From: Candidatus Nomurabacteria bacterium RIFOXYB1_FULL_39_16
Lineage (GTDB): Bacteria; Patescibacteriota; Minisyncoccia; Phycocordibacterales; UBA9973
DNA: 47,668 nt
Direction: 5' to 3'
Assembly: GCA_001787205.1 (NCBI GenBank)
Contig: MFWB01000011.1
Coordinates: 1 to 47,668, forward strand
Shown here in pieces: positions 9,801-15,778 of the stretch (within the stretch, counting starts at the first letter, position 1; each line of letters opens with the position of its first letter). Under the pieces are notes generated by a model, which was given only the letters and a program-made list of their open reading frames with translations, had not been told where the DNA came from and made no database searches. The position numbers were made by a program, and so were the translations under genes.

Positions 9801-10239
9801 ATTCTTCTGGCACTCCGCCCTGCTGTGAAGCCGTCTTATCGTAAAAGTTATTAGCATAAAAGTTCCCTTGAGAGTGCGCAACCAATAGAAGCTTTTGCGT
9901 TTCTACATTCTCGCTTGCGTCATTCAACATTTCCGTTAGGTCGTAATCAGACTTTTGTTCAAAAATTCCTTGGGCCACAGCGTCCACAAAATCCCCCACA
10001 CCAGCAAGATGGGTAGGGTTGTAGAGATAATCTATGTTTATCTTTCGCTTTTTGTGTGGTTCACGAAGTTTAAATTTTAAAGCATCTTTATTATATATAG
10101 CACCATCCAAATCAGTAAATATCCCATTAATAGTTAAAATAGTATAACCATTTGGAGAACACGATTCACTTGCAGAAACTTTTGAAAAAAAAGAACAAAA
10201 CAAAACCATAACAAGAATAATATATATTCTGTACTTCAT
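6814..10239 (-). CDS. Large secreted alpha/beta-hydrolase fused to glycine-rich beta-repeats
   Basis: The 1141-residue protein has a signal peptide (1-24, MKYRIYIILVMVLF...VSAS). Residues 30-230 look like a lipase/esterase-type alpha/beta hydrolase with LLLVAHSQGNF (nucleophile S123 in an AHSQGN elbow) and a candidate histidine in GNGHSF (H203). A long Pro/Glu/Asp linker follows (about 375-450). Two related blocks of roughly 200 residues, rich in SGGSI, GGGAI and GGGGRIALY, look like right-handed beta-helix repeats (about 500-960). Next come an Ig-like domain (about 985-1090) and a Pro-rich tail ending TPTPGVGEV. It is probably exported and may attach to or modify a surface or host substrate. 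The substrate is unknown. It follows the gene at 10261 by 21 nt and is likely co-transcribed. Confidence 0.75.
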   Translation of the reverse strand: MKYRIYIILVMVLFCSFFSKVSASESCSPNGYTILTINGIFTDLDGAIYNKDALKFKLREPHKKRKINIDYLYNPTHLAGVGDFVDAVAQGIFEQKSDYDLTEMLNDASENVETQKLLLVAHSQGNFYANNFYDKTASQQGGVPEESIGVYGVATPANRVAGGGKYLTSDTDSVIATSVARFIKILSPNVHIPVSQDIDGNGHSFSNVYLKYEGDRIVRDIKSALNNLKENDEQEESGPCISPPELTLGHKILKIMLAVADPTAILARDIIVGAYNVGMAIGNALMGNVIESLPEGGDLAIDLPPTDENNSADDTESDDVAPPQEQIPKEQVPKNIKPVPMPVSDENLDEDAPTEEKTKEIADSGEKPRRRSSGGGGGGGSSTSEPEVEVEEPEPVEPEPEPETEDPEEDPVVSNPDPEEPDPAEPDPEEPDPEESDPEEPVPEDPVQLDTFTIDENTTLAPGEYNYENLVITNNAILTLEGDQESTNAFKGVKINAVNLTITEGASISADQKGYGPENLGPGTSSDPTVGASHGDHTGNPLSAVTYGSAIRPIDLGSGGGAWLHRGGGAIQLIVSDTFTNNGTVSASGGNASSGGSIYVSTKKIAGNGTLHANGGALFFTGFFKSPGGGGRIALYYETSSFEGMIEAKGGCGSYDGWTQVCAQDGTVGIFDESENDFYVDSSWQFRNDDGPFSFNNIFISNGAKVISEEGVSVTADKILIKDNSSLALAKDQVLDIAQIIIDEKSTLTLSGEETINAESLELTENSLITIIPEKTLFLEIPNITVDSSSSILADGKGYSLNAGPGAPTANYSGASHGGLGSGNVASSIYGSKTEPTQFGSGGGGYHPFGGGAIRMIVEDTLVNDGIISAIGDNTSSGGSIFITTETLEGVGKFKVDGGGSYCPDVCYGPGGGGRIALYSKTSSFSGQSTANGWSGYGGVSEAGTVYIVDESVVVDPEPELGTAPTITEYTFNGVVGDITTNPLTEPVSINFIADEEVDWVSLKIEKEDDETLYKYFYPGDDCDNKTTCSENWDGNLSGEGTTLQEGIYKIKLHLKNLAGGEFNDYLSPYAITVEIIEDVPEEIMIEEVPEVIPTPTPGVGEETPETPDTPEEIPEEIPPPVPDPLEEVVIPTPTPGVGEV
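6822..6842. repeat. Palindrome in the tail codons, copy 1
   Basis: CCCCGACACC-T-GGTGTCGGGG, a 10-bp inverted repeat encoding part of TPTPGVGE. An identical copy lies at 6936-6956 with shared flanking bases (GTGGGGATAAC on the plus strand). Confidence 0.85.
6936..6956. repeat. Palindrome in the tail codons, copy 2
   Basis: Identical to the palindrome at 6822-6842 and in the same reading frame, so the TPTPGVGEE peptide is duplicated. Confidence 0.85.
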
Positions 10240-10260
10240 ATAAAAAAAATTATTAAGCTT

Positions 10261-10887
10261 TTAATTTGTTAATTTTGAAATATCTATATCACACTCACTA
10301 TCTAAATCTGAATAACTTCTAACTTTTTCTAAAAAGATATTTCTTGCATTTTTTCTTTCTTCAGTATTAAATTCCTTATCTTTTATAGACTTGATTAATG
10401 ATTCGAGTTTTTCAAAAGACTCTTGAGCTTCTTCATTTGAGAAAATATTACCCACACATTGAAACCCCCTACTTTGTTCTCGTACCACCTCCGTCGCTAT
10501 TGTCGTATTTATAAACGGCTGCACTACCTCCATCTGCAAAGCTAGCGCATACTGCAAAAGCACCGCCCTGGTTTTAGCAGAATTTGGATATTCTTTGAAA
10601 ACAGCTAGTTCTACATCGTCGCGGATGCCGTTTTCGTTAGCATCTATGCCTTCTATTGTCTTATCGGCTTCTATCCCCGGGTCTGGTGGTAAGTTATCTC
10701 CCATCACATCGCTCATAGAGAGCTTCGTCGCGTGGATTTTCGCCACTTGCGCTTCTGTTTTATCTAAATTAAAAAAGTGAAATACCCGGACGACTACCAA
10801 GAGCAGATAAGCGGCAATTAAAATCAAAAGAACCCATTTAAAATATTTAAAAAACTTTCCGGAGAACATCATTTTTATTTTTTCCAT
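10261..10887 (-). CDS. Membrane-anchored protein with calcium-loop-like motif
   Basis: The protein has 208 residues. One transmembrane helix lies near residues 17-37 (WVLLILIAAYLLLVVVRVF). Outside it, IDANENGIRDDVE (about 80-92) matches the D-x-N-x-N-G-x-x-D-D loop seen in EF-hand-like and thrombospondin type 3 calcium sites. The rest is mostly helical and charged, with two cysteines (near 144 and 199). It precedes the large hydrolase gene by 21 nt in the same operon and may help its export or anchoring; that role is a guess from position. Its promoter predicts a leaderless mRNA. Confidence 0.7.
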   Translation of the reverse strand: MEKIKMMFSGKFFKYFKWVLLILIAAYLLLVVVRVFHFFNLDKTEAQVAKIHATKLSMSDVMGDNLPPDPGIEADKTIEGIDANENGIRDDVELAVFKEYPNSAKTRAVLLQYALALQMEVVQPFINTTIATEVVREQSRGFQCVGNIFSNEEAQESFEKLESLIKSIKDKEFNTEERKNARNIFLEKVRSYSDLDSECDIDISKLTN

Positions 10888-10893
10888 TTGTAA

Positions 10894-10921
10894 ATTATAT
10901 AATTAAAATAAATTAATCCAA
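10894..10921 (-). promoter_or_regulatory. Promoter giving a leaderless mRNA for 10261-10887
   Basis: The minus strand has TTGGAT (10916-10921), 16 nt, TATAAT (10894-10899) and then 6 nt to ATG. Confidence 0.75.
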
Positions 10922-10940
10922 AAATAAAAAGTGCATAACC

Positions 10941-11609
10941 TTACAGGTATCGGATACCTGGGAAAATAGTTTCCCCTCTTTGCTCTCTAATGATAGGAAT
11001 TATCTTTAAACATTCATTCTCAAAATTTTTATTACCCCCGTAAAAATCCAATAAATTATTAGCTTCATTTTTTGAAACTAAGTTAAAATTCATTTTTTCA
11101 TATTCTTTATCGCTAGCCATAATTAAACTATTTTTCTCCTTTGGAATATCGTGAATTAAATAATTTACATTCACATATGGAAATATCTTCAAAAAATATT
11201 GATCATTATCAATTAAATGCGATTTAAATTTGCCTTGAAATAAAGCTCCGCTTCTGTTGTAGACCTTATTAAAGTATCGCGCGTACCCGCCCGACAATCT
11301 TCTTAAAAATTCTGATATACCGCCGTCCACCTTTTGTCTTAAAATGAAATGAAAGTGATTTGGATTAAAACAATAGCATATAATAGAAACCAGCGGGCCT
11401 TCCCCTTTTTCTCTTCTTCTACAATGCCCACAATATAATTTATCTCTCAACGTGTCCCTCAGATTGCCTACAGGTAAAATAGTATTAAATTCTTTTACAC
11501 TTTGAATAAAACGATTGAGATCTTTTTTGCTCATAAAAATATCTCTTTTATCAACACCTCTGTTATATATATGATAGTACTCATCACTCACAAATGGATT
11601 TTTTCTCAT
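10941..11609 (-). CDS. REP-associated tyrosine transposase (RAYT, Y1/IS200-like)
   Basis: The 222-residue protein fits the RAYT family. It has an N-terminal YHIYNRGVDKRDIF motif, the HUH metal site in NPNHFHFILRQ (about residues 94-104), SGGYARYFNKVYNRSGALFQGKFKS, and the candidate nucleophile Tyr in YVNVNYLIHD. Such enzymes cut and join single strands at hairpin-forming REP sequences. Three copies of one palindrome lie around it. One forms the last six codons (PGIRYL), and one lies in the 5' leader just after a TATAAT box (11657-11662). It looks intact, so it may be active. Confidence 0.85.
   Translation of the reverse strand: MRKNPFVSDEYYHIYNRGVDKRDIFMSKKDLNRFIQSVKEFNTILPVGNLRDTLRDKLYCGHCRRREKGEGPLVSIICYCFNPNHFHFILRQKVDGGISEFLRRLSGGYARYFNKVYNRSGALFQGKFKSHLIDNDQYFLKIFPYVNVNYLIHDIPKEKNSLIMASDKEYEKMNFNLVSKNEANNLLDFYGGNKNFENECLKIIPIIREQRGETIFPGIRYL
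10944..10960. repeat. REP-like palindrome, copy 1 (inside the RAYT 3' end)
   Basis: CAGGTATC-G-GATACCTG, an 8-bp inverted repeat with one central base. It encodes the final residues of the transposase. Confidence 0.85.
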
Positions 11610-11627
11610 AAAAATAAAAAAAATTAC

Positions 11628-11650
11628 TTACAGGTATCGGATACCTGTAA
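11628..11650. repeat. REP-like palindrome, copy 2 (RAYT leader)
   Basis: The same core extended to an 11-bp inverted repeat (TTACAGGTATC and its complement). It lies between the -10 box and the RAYT start, so it would form the 5' end of the mRNA. Confidence 0.85.
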
Positions 11651-11730
11651 CTTTGAATTATATTTTTTTAAAAACAGTTATATTATCTCATACGTATAGG
11701 AAAAAATAAATTTTTTATTCCTGTGGAAAA

Positions 11731-11757
11731 CCTTCCAGGTATCGGATACCTGGAAGG
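11731..11757. repeat. REP-like palindrome, copy 3
   Basis: The same core extended to a perfect 13-bp inverted repeat (CCTTCCAGGTATC and its complement) around one base. It sits 4 nt after the stop of the small membrane gene at 11762-11950 and could protect that mRNA's 3' end. Confidence 0.85.
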
Positions 11758-11761
11758 AATA

Positions 11762-11950
11762 TTAGTAGCCGTATTGGAGGAAGAGGACGATGATTAGAAT
11801 GAGGACTAAGATAGCGAGGAGGGCGTAGGCCCAATCAATTTCGTAACCGCGCTTGTGCATAAACTTTTTCAGCATTTCATAACCCTCGGTTATTATAATA
11901 ACCGGCAGGAGGTATATCATATACCAAATTTTAGTAATGAATTCAAACAT
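11762..11950 (-). CDS. Small membrane protein (62 residues)
   Basis: The protein starts MFEFITKIWYMIYLLPV and has two hydrophobic helices (about residues 4-22 and 40-60), separated by a short charged loop with KKFMHKRGYEID. A longer frame to 11971 would overlap the upstream gene, so the internal ATG at 11950 is chosen, 8 nt after that gene's stop. It forms a two-gene unit with the coiled-coil gene at 11958. No family is recognised. Confidence 0.6.
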   Translation of the reverse strand: MFEFITKIWYMIYLLPVIIITEGYEMLKKFMHKRGYEIDWAYALLAILVLILIIVLFLQYGY

Positions 11951-11957
11951 ACTTCTA

Positions 11958-12296
11958 TTATTCCATAGCAAGATTCAATCCGACTTTTTCTGCAATTTGC
12001 TTTATCCAGCGTTCGTGACGAGTTAATTGAGTAGAAATAGCTGCATATTCTAAACGCAAATCAGAAATCACTTTTGCTAAGTTATCCACAGCAACCATCA
12101 TCCCTTGTATTGATTCTCGTAGGCCTTCTACATCTTTTTTAACATCTTCAATATCAGATTTTAATACAAGAAAGTTGGACTCCAAATCCTGTCTGACCTC
12201 TTGTATGTCAGCTTTAAATTCTTTTCTGATTTCTTGCATATCAGCTTTAGTGGCAAGGATAGAGCTTAATTTTTGAATATCTTTATCATCCAACAT
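11958..12296 (-). CDS. Short coiled-coil protein
   Basis: The 112-residue protein MLDDKDIQKLSSILATK... is almost entirely helical, with heptad-like spacing (DMQEIRKEFKADIQEVRQDL, then SDIEDVKKDVEGLRESI). It resembles the DUF1664/coiled-coil proteins common in CPR genomes. The ATG at 12296 is chosen over 12347 because a good promoter lies between the two, with its -10 box 6 nt upstream of 12296. It contains a perfect DnaA-box sequence in its coding DNA (12082-12090). The function is unknown. Confidence 0.7.
   Translation of the reverse strand: MLDDKDIQKLSSILATKADMQEIRKEFKADIQEVRQDLESNFLVLKSDIEDVKKDVEGLRESIQGMMVAVDNLAKVISDLRLEYAAISTQLTRHERWIKQIAEKVGLNLAME
12082..12090 (+). other. Perfect DnaA-box sequence inside a gene
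   Basis: TTATCCACA on the plus strand within the coiled-coil gene; one of six perfect copies in the window. Confidence 0.4.
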
Positions 12297-12302
12297 ACAG
12301 CA

Positions 12303-12330
12303 ATTATACCAAGTGTCATCTTTTATGCAA
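12303..12330 (-). promoter_or_regulatory. Promoter giving a leaderless mRNA for 11958-12296
   Basis: The minus strand has TTGCAT (12325-12330), 16 nt, TATAAT (12303-12308) and then 6 nt to ATG. Confidence 0.8.
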
Positions 12331-12354
12331 CTTAATAAAATAATCAATTAACAT

Positions 12355-12389
12355 AACCAAAAAACCCGCATAATGCGGGTTTTTTGGTT
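12355..12389. terminator. Bidirectional terminator after 12479-13474
   Basis: A perfect 16-bp inverted repeat (AACCAAAAAACCCGCA and its complement) around TAA, with T-runs on both strands. Confidence 0.92.
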
Positions 12390-12394
12390 AATTA

Positions 12395-12475
12395 TTCCCC
12401 TCTTGAGGGGTAGCCAAAGGCCGGGGTGGAAAAACTCATCCACCTCCCCCTAAAGGGTACTCCTCAAAGAGGAGA
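12395..12475. repeat. Composite palindromic element (family A), intergenic
   Basis: The two halves mirror each other around a short centre. Each has a terminal hairpin (CCCCTC-TTGA-GGGG on the left, CTCCTC-AAA-GAGGAG on the right), an inner small stem and a GGGGTGG/CCACC core. It matches the plan of the ftsK insertion at 19902-19992. Confidence 0.7.
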
Positions 12476-12478
12476 ATT

Positions 12479-13474
12479 TTATTGAGTTTCTGCCTTAGCT
12501 CGGGACATTGCGCCTAGAAAGCCGTCTGCTGTGAGCCCTACAGATACTTGCCAAGCTTTCGCGGCAAGCATAGTCTTCGGTCCACAGTTTCCATCAGCTA
12601 CCAAGCCTGCGCTTGCCTTGTCATTCAAGAACATTTGCCAAGCCTTGCAAGCTTCACTCTTGGTTCCCTCTTTCACCAAGAGCGTTCCGAAAGCATAACC
12701 TTGCGCGTTTGGAGTCGCCGGAGTAGCGGGAGTGACTCCTGGGACAGCAGGTGTCGCCGGAGTAGCGCCACAACGAACGGCGGCTATACCGTTTATCTTT
12801 GCTTTAGTCATCGGTCCGATGAGGCCATCAACTACCAAGCCATTCGTGTTCTGCCATTGCATCATCACGGCAATAGTCTTCGGGCCTAGCGCTCCATCAA
12901 CTACCAAGCCTAGGTTCATCGTCGCATTCAAGAATTTTTGCAATTCCATAACCGCTTCACCTCTACTGCCATTTTTCAAAGTTCCCAATCCGAGATTGTA
13001 AGAACATACTTGTCCAGCACCGATTGCTGGAGGAGTAACTACTACCGGAGGAGTTACCGGCTTTGGTTTTGAGGAACCCCCACTGCTTCCGCTAGTACTA
13101 CTACTAGCAACAACACATTGAGCATCCCCAGGAGTTATGGTGATAGTTTCTGCGTTACCATTAATGACAACAGTTGATACTCCATTTAAACAAGTATTTG
13201 TAACCTCCGAACTAGTGTTGCCTGTAACCGTCAGAGCCCTAACATCGGAAGTTACTGAAAAACTGTTCCCATTAGCAACTACAACCACAATACTTCCCGT
13301 ATTAACGACCAAACTGGTAGCTTCTGAACCAGACAAGATTGTTAAATCAATATCTGGAGATGATAAGTCAATAGTTTGACTCACGCTCCAGTTGAGCGCA
13401 GCAGCGCTTGCAAAACCTACTACGCCAAAAAACGCAAACATTATTATCGCAAACAATTTTAATTTATTTTTCAT
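12479..13474 (-). CDS. Secreted protein with two C-terminal peptidoglycan-binding domains
   Basis: The 331-residue protein has a signal peptide (1-25) and a small beta-rich domain (about 28-120). A Ser/Pro linker follows, then one PGBD at about 160-230 (VVDGALGPKT, then VVDGLIGPMT). A second PGBD lies at 260-331 and contains two cysteines (C276, C297) that could form a disulfide. The second PGBD is nearly the same as the one ending the next gene (13580-15553). It probably anchors the N-terminal domain to the wall. It has its own promoter and terminator. Confidence 0.8.
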   Translation of the reverse strand: MKNKLKLFAIIMFAFFGVVGFASAAALNWSVSQTIDLSSPDIDLTILSGSEATSLVVNTGSIVVVVANGNSFSVTSDVRALTVTGNTSSEVTNTCLNGVSTVVINGNAETITITPGDAQCVVASSSTSGSSGGSSKPKPVTPPVVVTPPAIGAGQVCSYNLGLGTLKNGSRGEAVMELQKFLNATMNLGLVVDGALGPKTIAVMMQWQNTNGLVVDGLIGPMTKAKINGIAAVRCGATPATPAVPGVTPATPATPNAQGYAFGTLLVKEGTKSEACKAWQMFLNDKASAGLVADGNCGPKTMLAAKAWQVSVGLTADGFLGAMSRAKAETQ

Positions 13475-13513
13475 AATTCTTCTACATTAAGTATGGAAAC
13501 TATTAATACCTAT

Positions 13514-13519
13514 ATTATA
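13514..13519 (-). promoter_or_regulatory. Promoter -10 box for 12479-13474
   Basis: TATAAT on the minus strand, about 40 nt before the ATG. The -35 region is weak and overlaps the T-run of the preceding terminator. Confidence 0.5.
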
Positions 13520-13533
13520 GACTCAACCACAAC

Positions 13534-13561
13534 AAAAAACCACCCGTTAGGGTGGTTTTTT
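13534..13561. terminator. Bidirectional terminator after 13580-15553
   Basis: AAAAAACCACCC-GTTA-GGGTGGTTTTTT, a perfect 12-bp stem with T-runs on both strands. Confidence 0.92.
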
Positions 13562-13579
13562 GGATTTTAGCCTAAGTAT

Positions 13580-15553
13580 TTATTGCGCTAGGGCTTTTGC
13601 GCGAGACACTGGTCCGAGAAGACCGTCTGCCGTCAAACCCTTGGATACTTGCCATGCTTTTGCAGCAGCGATGGAAAGTTTTCCACACCATCCGTCTGTG
13701 ACGAGGCCTGCATTTGCCTTGTCATTCAAGAACATCTGCCAAGCCTTGCAAGCTTCGCCCTTGGTTCCCAATTTAACTGTATATTGTCCAAATGCATAAG
13801 CATTTCCATTTGGTGTGTTTGAAGAAGTAAATTTTGTACACTTCTTTCCTGTTACAGTGTGATATGCACTTCCCGTAGGACATGTGACCTCCGTCGTAGC
13901 AGAAGTTGTTTCTTCTTCATCCTCGTCATCACTCGAAGAAGATGAGCTTGAAGATGAGGAAGAGGAACTTGAAGACGGGTCTGTTGTTACTGTTACTGTA
14001 CTGGTGCCACTATGAGCAACATCAATACTTCCTGTTGCCCCCACTAAGAAGTAGGTATTATTTGTATGCGCAGCTGGGAGAGTGGAACCAGTTGAACCCC
14101 AGGTACCTGAGGTCTTTGTAGAACCTGCAAGTTTTAGTTTGTTTGCAGTGTTGGCATTTCCTACTAAAGTAGCTGTAGCTGTGCCGGTTGGAGCAATAGA
14201 CAAAGTTTGACCAATGATCGTAGCAGCGGTGAGAGTTTTTGTGCCGCTTCCGGAAAGTGTCAAGTTGCTGTAAGTGCTGGTAGTTCCATCCCGCACTGTT
14301 TGTGCTCCAGCCAAGTTATACACCACCGTATTTCCAGCTGCTGTAGCGGTAAACACAGTAATATCTACAACATCATCACCAATAGTCAAAGTACCAGTCG
14401 CCCCATTTATTATTCCTCCAGTACCTGTCAAAGACGCGGTGGCTGTAATTGCGCCGTTGTTGGTAAGAGTAATTCCAGCTCCAGTGACGGTCAAAGCTGT
14501 AGCTACTGTCAGTGTGCTACTAGCATCAACAGAATGGTTTCCAGTAACAATTGTAACGCTAGGGATTATAGTTGCTGTAGTACCACCGATGGTCTTGGTG
14601 GTAGCTCCATTGAATGTGTGAAGCCCTGTGCTTGCAGTAAAGGTCGTAGCATTGTTTGTCCAATCACCACCAATGGTATAAGTACCAGCACCTATTGATC
14701 CATCCCATACAGCGCCACTATTTAAAGTAACGTTGCCGGTGAAAGTTTTTACGCCTGTACTGAAAGTTATCGTTCCGGTAATAGAAGATGCACCAGTTAC
14801 TGTGAATGTTTGTGTATTAGTAGCGATAGTTCCCGCAGTTAAGGTAAGAGTACCTCCGAAAGTCGTAGCACCGAGCAAAGTTGCCGTACCAGCTCCAGAT
14901 TTAGTCACATTGTTATATGTGGTGTAAGCGCCGATATTTTGTGCATCAGCTGAATTGAAAGTGATTCTTCCTCCAGTACCATCTAAAGTTGCACCAGAAG
15001 GAAAATGACCACCGAAATTCATATCACTGTCTCCAGTAGAAGTAAACTGAACTTGTGCGGCATCAGTCCAAGTACCGCTCACATCTCCGGTAACGGTAAT
15101 TGTTCCTGTGCTAACACTAAGAACCATATTACCAGCCGCAGCTCCGTCGCTAATAACAAGAGTATCGGTGGAAAATGTTCCAGTACCTACTGCGATACTT
15201 GAACCTGCTGCGCCTGTAGTAGCAGTGTATGTAGTAGCTCCAGAAACAGTGAGGGTGTTGCCGGTTAACGCAAGACTGTTTGCCGCAGCCACAGCATCAT
15301 TAAATGTAAGAGCAGTTATAGTAGAACTTCCGCTCATGGTAACCACGGACCCAGTAGGAATAACTACGCTATCAGCCGCTTGTGGAAGAATTCCTCCGCA
15401 ACCAGACCAATTGCCAATAGTATGCCAATCGCCATCTCCTACGAATGTACATGTGTTAGCATATGCACTGTCAGGCGAAGAGCCGAGAACCACGACCGCT
15501 AAAACAAGAACAGAGAAAAAAGAAACTAAACGAAACATTTTTTTATTTAACAT
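13580..15553 (-). CDS. Secreted Thr/Gly-rich beta-repeat protein with C-terminal PGBD
   Basis: The 657-residue protein has a signal peptide (about 1-32, ending SAYA). A domain with GDGDWHTIGNWSGCGG comes next, then about 450 residues of short Thr/Ala/Gly-rich strand repeats (GTLTLTAGTI, NVTLNSGAVW and similar), typical of beta-helix or autotransporter-like stalks. A run of about 15 Ser with DDEDEEE makes a linker (about 545-572). The last 70 residues are a PGBD with two cysteines, almost identical to that of the neighbouring gene. It probably forms a wall-attached fibre. The ATG at 15553 is used, but the Met six residues in is also possible. Confidence 0.78.
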   Translation of the reverse strand: MLNKKMFRLVSFFSVLVLAVVVLGSSPDSAYANTCTFVGDGDWHTIGNWSGCGGILPQAADSVVIPTGSVVTMSGSSTITALTFNDAVAAANSLALTGNTLTVSGATTYTATTGAAGSSIAVGTGTFSTDTLVISDGAAAGNMVLSVSTGTITVTGDVSGTWTDAAQVQFTSTGDSDMNFGGHFPSGATLDGTGGRITFNSADAQNIGAYTTYNNVTKSGAGTATLLGATTFGGTLTLTAGTIATNTQTFTVTGASSITGTITFSTGVKTFTGNVTLNSGAVWDGSIGAGTYTIGGDWTNNATTFTASTGLHTFNGATTKTIGGTTATIIPSVTIVTGNHSVDASSTLTVATALTVTGAGITLTNNGAITATASLTGTGGIINGATGTLTIGDDVVDITVFTATAAGNTVVYNLAGAQTVRDGTTSTYSNLTLSGSGTKTLTAATIIGQTLSIAPTGTATATLVGNANTANKLKLAGSTKTSGTWGSTGSTLPAAHTNNTYFLVGATGSIDVAHSGTSTVTVTTDPSSSSSSSSSSSSSSSDDEDEEETTSATTEVTCPTGSAYHTVTGKKCTKFTSSNTPNGNAYAFGQYTVKLGTKGEACKAWQMFLNDKANAGLVTDGWCGKLSIAAAKAWQVSKGLTADGLLGPVSRAKALAQ

Positions 15554-15627
15554 ATAATTTATATTACTAATAATTGCTAATAATAATCTACAACAAAAAG
15601 ACTTGAGTTGATATAATCAACATTACA

Positions 15628-15675
15628 ATTATACAATTAAATACAAGCAATAACACTATTACACACTGTGGATAA
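15628..15675 (-). promoter_or_regulatory. Promoter of 13580-15553 with an upstream DnaA box
   Basis: TATAAT (15628-15633) is preceded at 17 nt by a weak GTGTTA (15651-15656). A perfect TTATCCACA (15667-15675) sits 10 nt further upstream. The S-layer-like gene promoter has the same layout. Confidence 0.55.
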
Positions 15676-15697
15676 CTTATTTTTATAAATAAAATAC

Positions 15698-15734
15698 AAA
15701 AAACCCCGGACTCTCGTAAGAGTCGGGGGTTTGT
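15698..15734 (-). terminator. Terminator of 15779-17806
   Basis: On the minus strand a stem ACCCCCGACTCT/AGAGTCCGGGGT with a 4-nt loop is followed by TTTTTT, about 45 nt after the stop codon. Confidence 0.9.
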
Positions 15735-15778
15735 TTGTAATACTTTTTAAGGTGTATTAACCAGAGCTGTCTAAACTA

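Noticed and set aside
10941-11757. CRISPR array from the repeated CAGGTATCGGATACCTG units
   Set aside because: Only three copies, irregular spacing and a transposase gene between them; this fits REP/RAYT, not CRISPR.
13800-15560. Several plus-strand open frames opposite the Thr-rich surface gene
   Set aside because: They are antisense shadows of a repetitive low-complexity gene; they lack promoters and recognisable domains.
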